From: JBAOHV01 sp037045265 | GTDB taxonomy: Bacteria; Actinomycetota; Acidimicrobiia; Acidimicrobiales; Microtrichaceae | Length of the DNA stretch: 64,000 bases | NCBI GenBank assembly: GCA_037045265.1 | Contig: JBAOHV010000030.1 | Span: 1 to 64,000 of the forward strand | Direction of reading: 5' to 3' | Shown here: piece after piece, positions 51,177 to 59,918 of the stretch | Position numbering within the stretch: position 1 is the stretch's first letter | How the letters are laid out: each line of letters starts with the position of its first letter | Program-made: the position numbers and the translations under genes | The notes under the pieces: generated by a model | The model's database searches: none | What the model was told of the DNA's origin: nothing | The model's input: the letters and a program-made list of their open reading frames with translations, nothing else

Positions 51177-51892
51177 GCGCCGATGCCACCCTGTTGGAGG
51201 TCCACGGTCTCAGCGCCGGCTACGGGCCGGTGAAGGTGCTCGAAGGGTTGGACCTGTCGGTCGGCGCCGGCGAGATCGTCGTGGTCCTGGGCGCCAACGG
51301 TTCGGGCAAGACCACGACCCTGCGCGCACTGTCGGGGATGATCCCAGCGAAGGGGAAGGTCCTGTTCGAGGGCGCCGACGTGACCGGCCGCAAACCCGAG
51401 GACCTGGTCCGCCTGGGAGTCGCCCACGTGCCCCAGGGGCGCGGCACCTTCCCCGAGCTCACCGTGCACGAGAACCTGCGCGTCGGCGGGTTCACCCGAC
51501 CGGCTTCCGAGGTCGCAGCCGACATCGACCGGTGGTTCGAAGTCTTCCCCCGCCTGAGGGAGCGCGTCGACCAGACCGCAGGATCGATGAGCGGTGGTGA
51601 GCAGCAGATGCTCGCGATCGCCCGCGCGCTCATGTCGCGACCCAAGCTCCTGTTGCTCGACGAGCCCTCGCTGGGCCTCGCCCCGCTGGTCACCCGCGAC
51701 GTGTTCGAACGCATCACGGCGGTCAACACCGAGCTCGGCACGACCGTGCTCGTCGTCGAACAGAACGCCAACCTGGCTCTGGAGATCGCCCACCGCGGAT
51801 ACGTGCTCGAGACCGGCACGATCGTCGCGGCGGGAACCGCCGAGGAGCTTCGATCGGACGACGTCGTGCGTCGCGCCTACCTGGGGGTCTGA
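51173..51892 (+). CDS. livF: Branched-chain amino-acid ABC transporter ATPase LivF
   Basis: 239 residues. Walker A LGANGSGKTTTLRALSGMIP, the LivF-type VAHVPQGRGTFPELTVHENL, signature SMSGGEQQMLAIARALMSRP, Walker B LLLLDEPSLGLAPLV and VLVVEQNANLALEIAHRGYV. Forms the ATPase pair with LivG. Clean frame, coupled to its neighbours. Confidence 0.95.
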   Translation: MSADATLLEVHGLSAGYGPVKVLEGLDLSVGAGEIVVVLGANGSGKTTTLRALSGMIPAKGKVLFEGADVTGRKPEDLVRLGVAHVPQGRGTFPELTVHENLRVGGFTRPASEVAADIDRWFEVFPRLRERVDQTAGSMSGGEQQMLAIARALMSRPKLLLLDEPSLGLAPLVTRDVFERITAVNTELGTTVLVVEQNANLALEIAHRGYVLETGTIVAAGTAEELRSDDVVRRAYLGV

Positions 51893-51896
51893 GACC

Positions 51897-52784
51897 GTGC
51901 AGCTGTTCATCCAGCGTGTGTTCGACGGCCTCCAGGCCGGAGCGATCTACGCGATCCTCGCTCTCGCCATCGTGATCATCTTCCGAGCGTCGGGAATGCT
52001 GAACTTCGCCCAGGGCGAGATCGCCATGTTCACCACCTTCGTGGCGTGGAACCTCTTCGACGCCGGACTGCCCTGGTGGGTCGCATCGATCGCTTCGCTC
52101 TTCATCGGGTTCGTCGTGGGAGCGGTGCTCTACCAACTGCTGATCGTCCGCCTCGGTGGCACCCAGGCGAACCCGCTGGCGGTGGTCATGGTCACGATCG
52201 GTCTGTTCCTGATGCTCAACGACGGCGCGGGCATCATCTGGGGGACGAACGCCAAAGCCGTGCCGCGTGTGTTCGGCAACGGACGGATCGAGATCTTCGG
52301 GGCCGGGATCGCCGTTCAGGTCATCGGCCTGCTGGCGGTGCTCGGCGTGCTGGTCGTCGTGTTCAACCTGCTGTTCCAGCGCACCAAGCTCGGCTTGGCG
52401 CTGCGTGCGGTCACGTCCAACCAGGAGTCGGCCGCGCTGGCAGGGATCAAGGTCACCACCACGCTGATGGTCGGATGGGGCCTGGCCGCGGCGATCGGCT
52501 CGCTCGCCGGCACGTTCACCGCGTCGTCTGTCGCGGTCGACAAGAACATGATGCAGATCGTGCTGATCTACGCCTTCGCGGCAGCGACGCTCGGCGGGTT
52601 CGACAGCCCGATCGGTGCGGTCGTCGGAGGTCTCATAATCGGCGTCGTCTCCGAGCTCGTCGTCGGATACGTCGACCTGATCGGTCCAGACCTGCGGCTG
52701 CTGCCCGGCTTCCTGCTCGTGCTCATCGTCTTGCTCGTACGGCCACAAGGTCTGTTCGGTACCGCCAAGGTGGGGAGAGCCTGA
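51897..52784 (+). CDS. livH: Branched-chain amino-acid ABC transporter permease LivH
   Basis: 295 residues from GTG 51897, 4 bases after livF. About eight membrane segments; FDGLQAGAIYAILALAIVII and SGMLNFAQGEIAMFTTF are LivH signatures, and the loop LGLALRAVTSNQESAALAGI is the ATPase-contact region. Stop overlaps the next start (TGATG). Confidence 0.95.
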   Translation: MQLFIQRVFDGLQAGAIYAILALAIVIIFRASGMLNFAQGEIAMFTTFVAWNLFDAGLPWWVASIASLFIGFVVGAVLYQLLIVRLGGTQANPLAVVMVTIGLFLMLNDGAGIIWGTNAKAVPRVFGNGRIEIFGAGIAVQVIGLLAVLGVLVVVFNLLFQRTKLGLALRAVTSNQESAALAGIKVTTTLMVGWGLAAAIGSLAGTFTASSVAVDKNMMQIVLIYAFAAATLGGFDSPIGAVVGGLIIGVVSELVVGYVDLIGPDLRLLPGFLLVLIVLLVRPQGLFGTAKVGRA

Positions 52785-53869
52785 TGGCCGCAGGGACGCC
52801 CGGCGGTGCTCCCGGTGGAATCGTCTGGTGGCGTGTGGCGCTGTGGACCGTGCTGGCAGCGCTCGCCGTCGCTGCCCCACAGGTGCTGGCCGCAGGAGAC
52901 GTGAACCGGCTGAGCGAGGTCATCTACATCGCCGTGGCAGCGCTCGGGCTGGCGCTCCTCACCGGATTCAACGGCCAGATCTCACTCGGTCACGGTGCGT
53001 TCCTGGGGATGGGCGCCTACATCACGATGATCCTGACGGTGGACTACGACGTCTCCTATCTGATGGCGGGGATCGTGGCCGTGGTCTTCACCTTCGTCGT
53101 CGGCCTGGTGGTCGGACTGCCCGCGCTGCGGATCACCGGCATCTACCTGGCGTTGGTCACGCTGGCGCTCGCGACGTTGTTCCCCCAGATCGTGGTTCGC
53201 CTGGGAGACATCACCGGCACGACCGTCGGGCGTGGCCTGATCCCCCGTGAGGGGTACGGCGACTGGGCGGTGCTCGAAGAGGTCGGCCGGCGCAAGTACC
53301 TCTTCACCGCCGGGTTCCGCGCTCCCGGGTGGACCGGTCTGGCCGACGACCAGTGGCGCTACTACGTGTTCCTGGTGCTCGCGGTGGTGTGCTTCCTGTT
53401 GGTCCGCAACCTGGTCTCGTCACGGGTCGGTAGGGCGCTCGTAGCCATCCGGGACAACGAGACTGCGGCAGAGGTGGCCGGTGTGCACGTGTCGCGCTAC
53501 AAGGTCGTCACCTTCGGGCTGTCGGCCTCGATCGCCGCGGTGGGCGGCTGGATGTTCGCGGTGCTCAACAACCAGGTGTCACCCACGTCGTTCACGATCG
53601 CGCTCTCGATCACACTTCTCGTCGCCGCTGTGCTCGGCGGTGCGAACAGCATCATCGGACCCGTGATCGGCGCGTTCATCATCGTGTACCTGCGCGAAGC
53701 GATACCGGCCGAGAACCAGCGCTACTCGCAGGTGATCTTCGGGTTCGTGCTGATCATCATCATGCTCATCGCTCCCGGTGGGATCGTCGGGGTGTACCGC
53801 AAGACCCAGGCCCGCCTGCGACGCAGCCGCGCCGAGCGGACCGCCACTCCCGAGCCGGTCAACGCCTGA
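52784..53869 (+). CDS. livM: Branched-chain amino-acid ABC transporter permease LivM
   Basis: 361 residues. LALLTGFNGQISLGHGAFLG and ITGIYLALVTLALATLFPQI are LivM signatures; the ATPase-contact loop is VGRALVAIRDNETAAEVAGV. A loop of about 50 residues after GRGLIPREGYGDW is longer than in short family members. Basic C-terminal tail. Clean frame. Confidence 0.95.
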   Translation: MAAGTPGGAPGGIVWWRVALWTVLAALAVAAPQVLAAGDVNRLSEVIYIAVAALGLALLTGFNGQISLGHGAFLGMGAYITMILTVDYDVSYLMAGIVAVVFTFVVGLVVGLPALRITGIYLALVTLALATLFPQIVVRLGDITGTTVGRGLIPREGYGDWAVLEEVGRRKYLFTAGFRAPGWTGLADDQWRYYVFLVLAVVCFLLVRNLVSSRVGRALVAIRDNETAAEVAGVHVSRYKVVTFGLSASIAAVGGWMFAVLNNQVSPTSFTIALSITLLVAAVLGGANSIIGPVIGAFIIVYLREAIPAENQRYSQVIFGFVLIIIMLIAPGGIVGVYRKTQARLRRSRAERTATPEPVNA

Positions 53870-53931
53870 CAGACTCGATCACATCATCTGCAGCGGTGCT
53901 CGTCACCGCTGTCCTACCCAGGAGGACACCG

Positions 53932-55281
53932 ATGAACAGCACACAGCGATGGAAGGGTCTTGCCGCCCTGCTGCTCGCACTCTCACTCGTCGCCGCTGCG
54001 TGCGGCGGCCGGGACGACGAGGGCGGATCCGACGGTTCCGGATCCGACGGCTCCGGCACCGACGACACGACAGAAGAGGCCACCAACCTCGCCGATCCGG
54101 CGATGTGCGAGAACTACGACGCGACCCAGGGGATCACCGACGACACGATCCTGATCGGCAACTCGTTGCCGCAGTCCGGGCTCTACTCGGTGTTCGACAA
54201 GGTGAGGGTCGGAATCGACGCGTCGTTCAAGTACGCAAACGACCAGGGGGGGATCGACGGCCGCAATCTGGTGCTGAAGTCGCTCGACGACCAGTACCTG
54301 CCCGAGAAGACCCGAGCCAACGTCGAGACCCTGGTCAACACAGACGAGGTGTTCGCCCTGGTCGGCATGGTCGGCACCGAGAACAACCTGCAGGTCAGCC
54401 AGTTCCTGGCCGAACAGGGCCTGTGCGTGCCCAACCTGGCGGTTGCCACGGGCTATCCCGGGTTCGGTGACCCGGCCAACGACCCGTGGATCATCAACGG
54501 TCTGCCCAACTACTCACTCGAGGCGATCGCGTTCGCCGACTACCTCGAGCAGAACCAGCCGACCGCAAAGGTCGCCCTGCTCGCCCAGAACGACTCGTTC
54601 GGTGAGTCCTACGTGACGGCGTTCAAGAAGGCGATCGAGGGCACAGACATCACGATCGTCGAGGAGCAGAACTTCGATCCCAAGACCGAGTCCAATCCGC
54701 AGGGCCAGGTGACGACCCTGGCCAGCTCAGGAGCCGACGCCCTGCTGCTCGGCGTGACGGCCCTGCCCTGCGCCAACGCACTCAAGGCGGTCAAGGACTC
54801 CGGCTGGGCCCCGACGACCTACATGACGCTCACCTGCTCGTCCAAGACGCTCATGGACATCGCGGGTCCTGCCGCCGAGGGCATGCTCTCGACGCGAGCC
54901 ACCTACGATCCGGGTGACCCCGCCAGCGCCTCGGAGCCGGCAGTTGTCGAGTTCAAGGAGCAGGGTGCCGCTGCTGGTCTGAGCGAAGCCGACCTGAACG
55001 ACCTCAATGTCGCGGCAGGTTGGGGCTTCGGTGCCTACCTGGTCCAGTTGCTCCAGGCCTCGCCCGAGCTGGATCGCTCCACGGTGATGAACACCGCCTG
55101 GTTCCAGGATGACGTGACCTACGGGCTCCAGCTCGAGGGCATCACCTGGAGCACCGACGGTGAGAAGGATCCGTTCGGCCTGAGCCAGCTCCAGTTCGTC
55201 AAGCGTGAGGGAACCAGCTGGGTGCCCCAGGGTGACGTGATCGACTACTCCGAGCAGCTCGAGGCCCAGATCGGCGACTGA
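53932..55281 (+). CDS. Branched-chain amino-acid type substrate-binding lipoprotein
   Basis: 449 residues from ATG 53932, with AGGAGG 6 bases upstream. Lipobox LSLVAAACGG is followed by a Gly/Ser/Asp linker. Peripla_BP_6 fold: TDDTILIGNSLPQSGLYSVF, YANDQGGIDGRNLVLKSLDD, VALLAQNDSFGESYVTAFKK and SSGADALLLGVTALPCANAL. Last gene of the liv cluster. Such proteins bind branched-chain amino acids or related small amides/acids; the ligand is not certain. A strong hairpin follows. Confidence 0.92.
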   Translation: MNSTQRWKGLAALLLALSLVAAACGGRDDEGGSDGSGSDGSGTDDTTEEATNLADPAMCENYDATQGITDDTILIGNSLPQSGLYSVFDKVRVGIDASFKYANDQGGIDGRNLVLKSLDDQYLPEKTRANVETLVNTDEVFALVGMVGTENNLQVSQFLAEQGLCVPNLAVATGYPGFGDPANDPWIINGLPNYSLEAIAFADYLEQNQPTAKVALLAQNDSFGESYVTAFKKAIEGTDITIVEEQNFDPKTESNPQGQVTTLASSGADALLLGVTALPCANALKAVKDSGWAPTTYMTLTCSSKTLMDIAGPAAEGMLSTRATYDPGDPASASEPAVVEFKEQGAAAGLSEADLNDLNVAAGWGFGAYLVQLLQASPELDRSTVMNTAWFQDDVTYGLQLEGITWSTDGEKDPFGLSQLQFVKREGTSWVPQGDVIDYSEQLEAQIGD

Positions 55282-55309
55282 GCCGGTCCGGCCCAGACCG
55301 ATGGCTGGC

Positions 55310-55339
55310 GCGGGCCGGTCGCTCCGGCGATCGGCCCGC
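55310..55339 (+). terminator. 13-bp hairpin closing the liv operon
   Basis: GCGGGCCGGTCGC (55310-55322) pairs with GCGATCGGCCCGC (55327-55339), one G-T wobble, tetraloop TCCG. It is 29 bases after the binding-protein stop and lacks a T-tract. Confidence 0.8.
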
Positions 55340-55426
55340 AACGGTCGAGGTCCTGAGTCGGCGTCCGATCCGTCGGGCGTCGACGTACACTGACCACACC
55401 GCGCACCACCCCCAGGAGGCCAGAGC

Positions 55427-55939
55427 GTGTCGCAGCACATGGTGATCTTCCAGAACCCCGAGGGCGACCCCGGGTACAACCAGTTCGAGTCGATAGAAGA
55501 AGCGGTGAGCTTCGTCGAGAAGATCCGCAACGACCAGGGGATCGACAGCATCCGCATCTTCGAGCTCGAAGAGGTCAAGTTCGATCTCAAGCCGTACTAC
55601 AAGGTCGAGCTGCTGGCACTGAAGGCAGGGTCTCCGATGACCGCGCCGTCGGCGCCGTCAGCCGCATCGGCACCCGCTGCTGCCGCAGCACCGGCACCGG
55701 TACCGGCCGCCGCGCCGATCTCGACGCCTGCGCCGGCCGCAGCTGCGCCCTCACCGATCTCGCCGGCCGCTGCGCCCGTGTCCGAGCCTGCCAGCCCGTT
55801 CGCGTCGCCGGCGGCTTCGCCGAGCTCCGAGGCGCCGTCGGCGTTCCCGCCGCCGGCGGGTGCCCCTTCGGCGCCCACACCGCCGGCGGACCAGCCGGAT
55901 GAGTCACATCCGACCCGCAGGGGCCTGTTCGGTCGCTGA
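55427..55939 (+). CDS. Small protein with globular N-domain and Ala/Pro/Ser-rich tail
   Basis: 170 residues from GTG 55427, with AGGAGG upstream. The first ~65 residues (MVIFQNPEGDPGYNQFESIE; SIRIFELEEVKFDLKPYYKV) look like a small alpha/beta domain. The remainder is low-complexity Ala/Pro/Ser ending SHPTRRGLFGR. There is no signal peptide, so it is probably cytoplasmic with a disordered tail. Function unknown; a clean hairpin terminator follows it. Confidence 0.75.
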   Translation: MSQHMVIFQNPEGDPGYNQFESIEEAVSFVEKIRNDQGIDSIRIFELEEVKFDLKPYYKVELLALKAGSPMTAPSAPSAASAPAAAAAPAPVPAAAPISTPAPAAAAPSPISPAAAPVSEPASPFASPAASPSSEAPSAFPPPAGAPSAPTPPADQPDESHPTRRGLFGR

Positions 55940-55969
55940 TCCCGGACCAAACAGATCCACGGATCCCAC

Positions 55970-55996
55970 AGATGCCCGGGTCGGACCCGGGCATCT
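55970..55996. terminator. 11-bp hairpin between convergent genes
   Basis: AGATGCCCGGG (55970-55980) and CCCGGGCATCT (55986-55996) pair perfectly with loop TCGGA. It lies 31 bases after the stop at 55939 and 62 bases before the stop of the convergent gene (56058). Confidence 0.8.
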
Positions 55997-56057
55997 GCCG
56001 CGGTCCGGGCCACGCAGCCGTACTGGCCAGCGGCAGTTCAGGTGAGCAGCAGCGGTC

Positions 56058-56463
56058 TCACGTGAGCAGCATCACGGCAGCGACGAGGATGACGCTGGCG
56101 ATGATGCCGACAAGGGCGGCGATACCGCCCACGACGATCATCAGCACCAATGCCGAGCGAAGGCGGATCCACGGCGACAGTGCCGCATCGCCTGACGGCT
56201 GGTGCGATGCCGACGGTTCGCGCTGCAGCACTCTGCGCAGCCAGCCGACCTGGAGCAAGCCGGCGGGGCCCGTGGGGGTAGGTGCTGCGGCGGTGCCAGC
56301 CGCTGCCAGCCTGGGTGAGGGCTCAGCGGTGAGCCCGACGGTGGGGTGCCCAGCGGTGCTCGGCGTGGCAGGCTGGGGAACCGGTCGGTGACCGAACGAG
56401 CGCGAAACCGAATCCTGCCGCGCTGAGCACGACGAGCAGCACTCCCAACAACAGCGTGACCAT
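56058..56463 (-). CDS. Small two-helix membrane protein (one apparent frameshift)
   Basis: About 134 residues from the complement of CAT 56461-56463. N-terminal helix VTLLLGVLLVVLSAAGFGFA, then after a +1 change near 56395 a Pro/Ala/Thr linker and C-terminal helix SALVLMIVVGGIAALVGIIA. No family recognised. Its ATG and the ATG of the divergent protease gene overlap on the palindrome CATG (56461-56464). Confidence 0.6.
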
Positions 56464-57610
56464 GACAGAGCCGATCGTACCGTCAGAGACCGTCGACGAG
56501 GAGGAGCCGTCCGTCGCGGACGAACCGACGACTGACGAACCGACCGTAGACGAACCAACTGGCAAGGTGCGTCGGGTTGCTACACGCCGCCACCTGTGGA
56601 CCACGGTCGCGGTGCTGTTGAGCTTCGTCGCCATCAGCGCTGCGGCGTTCCTGATCAAGCTCCCGTATCACCTGATACAGCCAGGTTCGGTGCGTCCCGC
56701 GGAGCAACGCATCGAGGTGGAGGGAGCCCCGTCGTACGAGACCAGGGGAGAGGTGCTCTTCACCACCGTCTACCTGACCCAGGCAACACCGGCGCTCATG
56801 GTCCGTGCCTGGCTCGACGACGCGATCGAGGTGCGCACCGAGGAGGAGATGTACCCCGACGGCGACCGCGAGGGGAGCCGCCGTGAAGCCCGACAGCGCA
56901 TGGACCTGTCGAAGCTGGTGGCCACCCGGGTCGCGCTCGAACAGGTCGGGATCGATGCCGCCTACGTCGCAGACGGCACGCGGGTGCTCGGAGTGGTCGA
57001 GGGCGGCCCGTCCGACGGTGTGATCTCTGTCGACGACGTGATCGTCGGAGTCGACGGGGGCGAGGTGGCACTACCCGACGACATCGGCGACGAGCTCTCC
57101 GATCGTGCTCCCGGCGACACCGTCGACGTAGAGCTTGAACGACCCGACGGGGGCCAGGTCCGCAGCGAGATCGTGCTCGGCGAGTCCGCTGACCAGGCGG
57201 GCCGTCCCATCCTCGGGGTGGAGGTAGAGCCGGCCAACCCCTCGCTCGACACCGACGTGGTGATCGAGGTCGATTCCGGCGACGTCTCGGGCCCGTCGGC
57301 CGGGCTGGCGTGGACCCTGGCGATCGTCGACAGGCTGACACCGGGGTCGTTGACCGACGGTAGGCGCATCGCCGTCACCGGCGAGATCCGTGACGACGGC
57401 AGCGTGGGACCGATCGGCGGGATCACCCAGAAGGTCGCGGCGGTCAAGAGGGCTGGGATCGAGGTGTTCATCTACCCCACGGAGACCCCACACGACGAAC
57501 AGGAGGCGATGGCGCGAGTCGCCGGTGACGACGTCACGTTGTGGCCGGTGGCCGACATCGACGCCACGATCGAGCGGCTGGCACCCGACGGTCTGCCCTC
57601 CGCCGACTGA
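56462..57610 (+). CDS. YlbL-type membrane protease (PDZ plus Lon-like S16 domain)
   Basis: 382 residues from ATG 56462; GTG 56456 is also in frame. Acidic N-terminus, one membrane helix (WTTVAVLLSFVAISAAAFLI), a PDZ domain (RVLGVVEGGPSDGVISVDDV) and a C-terminal Lon-like domain. The latter has the catalytic Ser in VSGPSAGLAWTLAI and the Lys in GGITQKVAAVKRAGIEVFIY. Homologues (Bacillus YlbL, mycobacterial Rv3194c) are membrane-bound proteases. Position near UPF0182 and DUF2342 genes mirrors mycobacteria. Confidence 0.88.
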   Translation: MTEPIVPSETVDEEEPSVADEPTTDEPTVDEPTGKVRRVATRRHLWTTVAVLLSFVAISAAAFLIKLPYHLIQPGSVRPAEQRIEVEGAPSYETRGEVLFTTVYLTQATPALMVRAWLDDAIEVRTEEEMYPDGDREGSRREARQRMDLSKLVATRVALEQVGIDAAYVADGTRVLGVVEGGPSDGVISVDDVIVGVDGGEVALPDDIGDELSDRAPGDTVDVELERPDGGQVRSEIVLGESADQAGRPILGVEVEPANPSLDTDVVIEVDSGDVSGPSAGLAWTLAIVDRLTPGSLTDGRRIAVTGEIRDDGSVGPIGGITQKVAAVKRAGIEVFIYPTETPHDEQEAMARVAGDDVTLWPVADIDATIERLAPDGLPSAD

Positions 57611-57672
57611 ACCTGGATCCGGCTCTCCAACCGTCACCCACAGTCGGGCCGGGCGCCCGTAGCATTCCGGCC

Positions 57673-59908
57673 ATGACCGACTCGCTGCCCGCACCGCCCG
57701 AGCTCGACCCGGCCTCGCTCGCCGCCAGCGAGTTCACCCGGGCACGCAAAGGGCTCGAGGCGACCGAGGTGCGTGCGGCGCTCGGACGAGCCGCTGACGC
57801 ATTGCGCACCTGGGAAGAGCGCGACGCCCGGATGCGTGAGCGCCTGGCCCAGCTCGAGCAGCGACTCGACGAGTCCCACGAGCTCGACGAGGGCCGCATC
57901 GCGGCGGTGCTGGGCGAGGAGACAGCCCGCATCGTCACCGCGGCACGTGACGCGGCGGCCGAGATCCGCACGAAGGCTGAGGAGCAGGCCGAGAGGCTCA
58001 TCCGCGAGAGCGAGGAGCAGGCGACCGCCGCTGCGGAGGCGCTGCGCGGCGAGGCGCAGATCCTCCGTGACGACGCCGTCAAGTTGCGCGACGAAGCGGC
58101 CAGTGCCGCCGAGTCGGAGCGTCGGACGGTGGCCGAGGAGACGGCGCTGCTGCGCAGCGTGGCCGAGGCCGAGGTGGCGACCCAACGCGAAGAGGCCGCT
58201 GCGTTGGCGACCGCCACGGTCAGCGACGCGCAGTCACGTGCCGACGAGCTGTTGTCGCACGCCGAGCTCGTCCTGTCGGAACGAACCGCCGAGGCCGAGA
58301 TGGCGGCCGCCGCCATCACCTCTGCTGCCGAGGAGAGCGCAGCCACCAGCATTGCGGCGGCCGAGGAGGCGCGCGGCCGTGCCGACGCCTACGCCGCAGA
58401 GGTCCGTTCAGGCGCCGCCGCAGACTCAGCAGCGGCGGCAGCGGCCGCCGAAGCTGCAGCAGCGCAGCTCATCGAGGATGCCACTGTGAAGGGGCGGGCG
58501 ATGGTCGCCGAGGCTCGCGCCGTCCGCGAACGCATGCTGCGTGATCTGGTGGAGAAGAAGCACGCCGCCGCGCCGCCAGCTCGAAGGTGCTCTCGCCGGT
58601 CGTGACCGCATAATCGAGGTTCTCAGATCCGCCGGCGACGACGTCGCCGCGACGATCGGTTCGCTGGAGGATGCCGACGCCGAGGCAACTGCTGCTGCTG
58701 ACCACGCGGCAATGCAGGTCGACTCCCAGATCGACTTCGAGGCGGAGATCGAGTTGCTCCAGGGTCAGCTCAACGAACAGGACGACGCGACGTTCGACGA
58801 GGTGGCGGTTGACGCCGCTCCGTCGCCCGTCGAGGTCGTGGAGGTGGTCGAGGTCGTGGAGGTCGTGGAGGTGGTCGAGGTCGTCGCGGTAGAGCTCGAG
58901 GTCGTCCAGGACGACGGCGGTGAGGACGAACCGACCCCGGCCCAGGAGGCGGCAGAGGAGCTCGCCTCCGCTCATGAGGAGAACGACGAGACGCCGGAGA
59001 ACGGGGGCGAGGCTACCGTCCATGACCTCTTCGCCAGGATCCGTGCCGAAGGTGCCGCCCCTGACGCCGCTGTCGATGGCGACGAGACCGGCGACGACGG
59101 CGATGACGGCGAGGCCGATGAGACAGACCCGGGGGCCGCGGAGAACGCCGCCGATGCGGGTGTGAACGGCCAGGCCGTAGCGGTGACCGAGGATGAGTCG
59201 ATCGTGGTCGATCTGACCGCTGCAGGCGGGCCCGAGCAACTTCTCGACCGTCGCGACGAGGTTCTTCTGCCGATAGAGAAGGGCCTCGCCCGGGTGCTCA
59301 AGCGTCTCGCTTCGGACGAGCAGAACGAGATCCTCGACCGGCTCCGCCGGGTGAAGCGCGGACGTCCCGACCCCGCCGAGATCCTCCCGTCGGACGATCC
59401 GGGGCCGTTCCTCGATGCGCTCGGCGTCGAGTTCGCCCACTCCGTCGATGCCGGTGCCGAGTTCTGGGCCGGCCTGGGCGAGCCGATCACTTCGTTCGAC
59501 CTCACCGACCCGCGGGTGCACGACGCCCTCGAGAGTCGTGTCCGTGAGTTCCTGGCGGTGCACCGGGCACATCTGGGTCGGGCCTTCGAGGAGGCAGACG
59601 AAGCGGCCGAGGACACGGCCGAGCTCGCCGACCGAGTCCGGGCCACCTACAGGGACTGGCGCTCCGGTTCGCTGGCCGACCTGGCCGGTGACCTGGCCAC
59701 GGCCGGTTTCACCCTGGGTGAGTTGCTGGCAGCAGGAGACGGGACGCCGTGGCGTTGGGTCGTGGACCACGGTGGTCTGCCCTGCGCCGATGGAGAGGAC
59801 AATGCGCTGGCCGGTGACGTTGCATGTGGGGAGCCGTTCCCCACTGGGGACGTGACCCCACCGGCGCACCCCGGCTGCCGCTGCATACTGGCGCCAGCGG
59901 CTCGCTAG
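57673..59908 (+). CDS. Long coiled-coil protein with phage-capsid (Mu gpF-like) C-terminal motif (one apparent frameshift)
   Basis: About 745 residues. Residues 1-330 are a near-continuous Ala/Glu-rich coiled coil (AALGRAADALRTWEERDARM; EIRTKAEEQAERLIRESEEQ), DivIVA-like in composition. A +1 change near 58575 restores RAARRQLEGALAGRDRIIEV. An acidic disordered part with EVV repeats follows. The final ~230 residues are globular and end CADGEDNALAGDV, CGEPFPTGDVTPPAHPGCRC. That ending resembles the C-terminus of phage head-morphogenesis (Mu gpF/SPP1 gp7) proteins. No other phage gene is near. Function unknown. Confidence 0.7.
58832..58885 (+). repeat. Six tandem 9-bp units encoding Glu-Val-Val
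   Basis: GAGGTCGTG or GAGGTGGTC/GAGGTCGTC repeated six times, in frame, giving an EVV run within the acidic linker of the coiled-coil protein. The copy number may vary between strains by slippage. Confidence 0.85.
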
Positions 59909-59918
59909 CCTGACCGCC

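Noticed and set aside
57673..59908. A prophage remnant because of the capsid-like C-terminal motif
   Set aside because: No integrase, terminase, portal or tail genes nearby; flanking genes are conserved cellular families.
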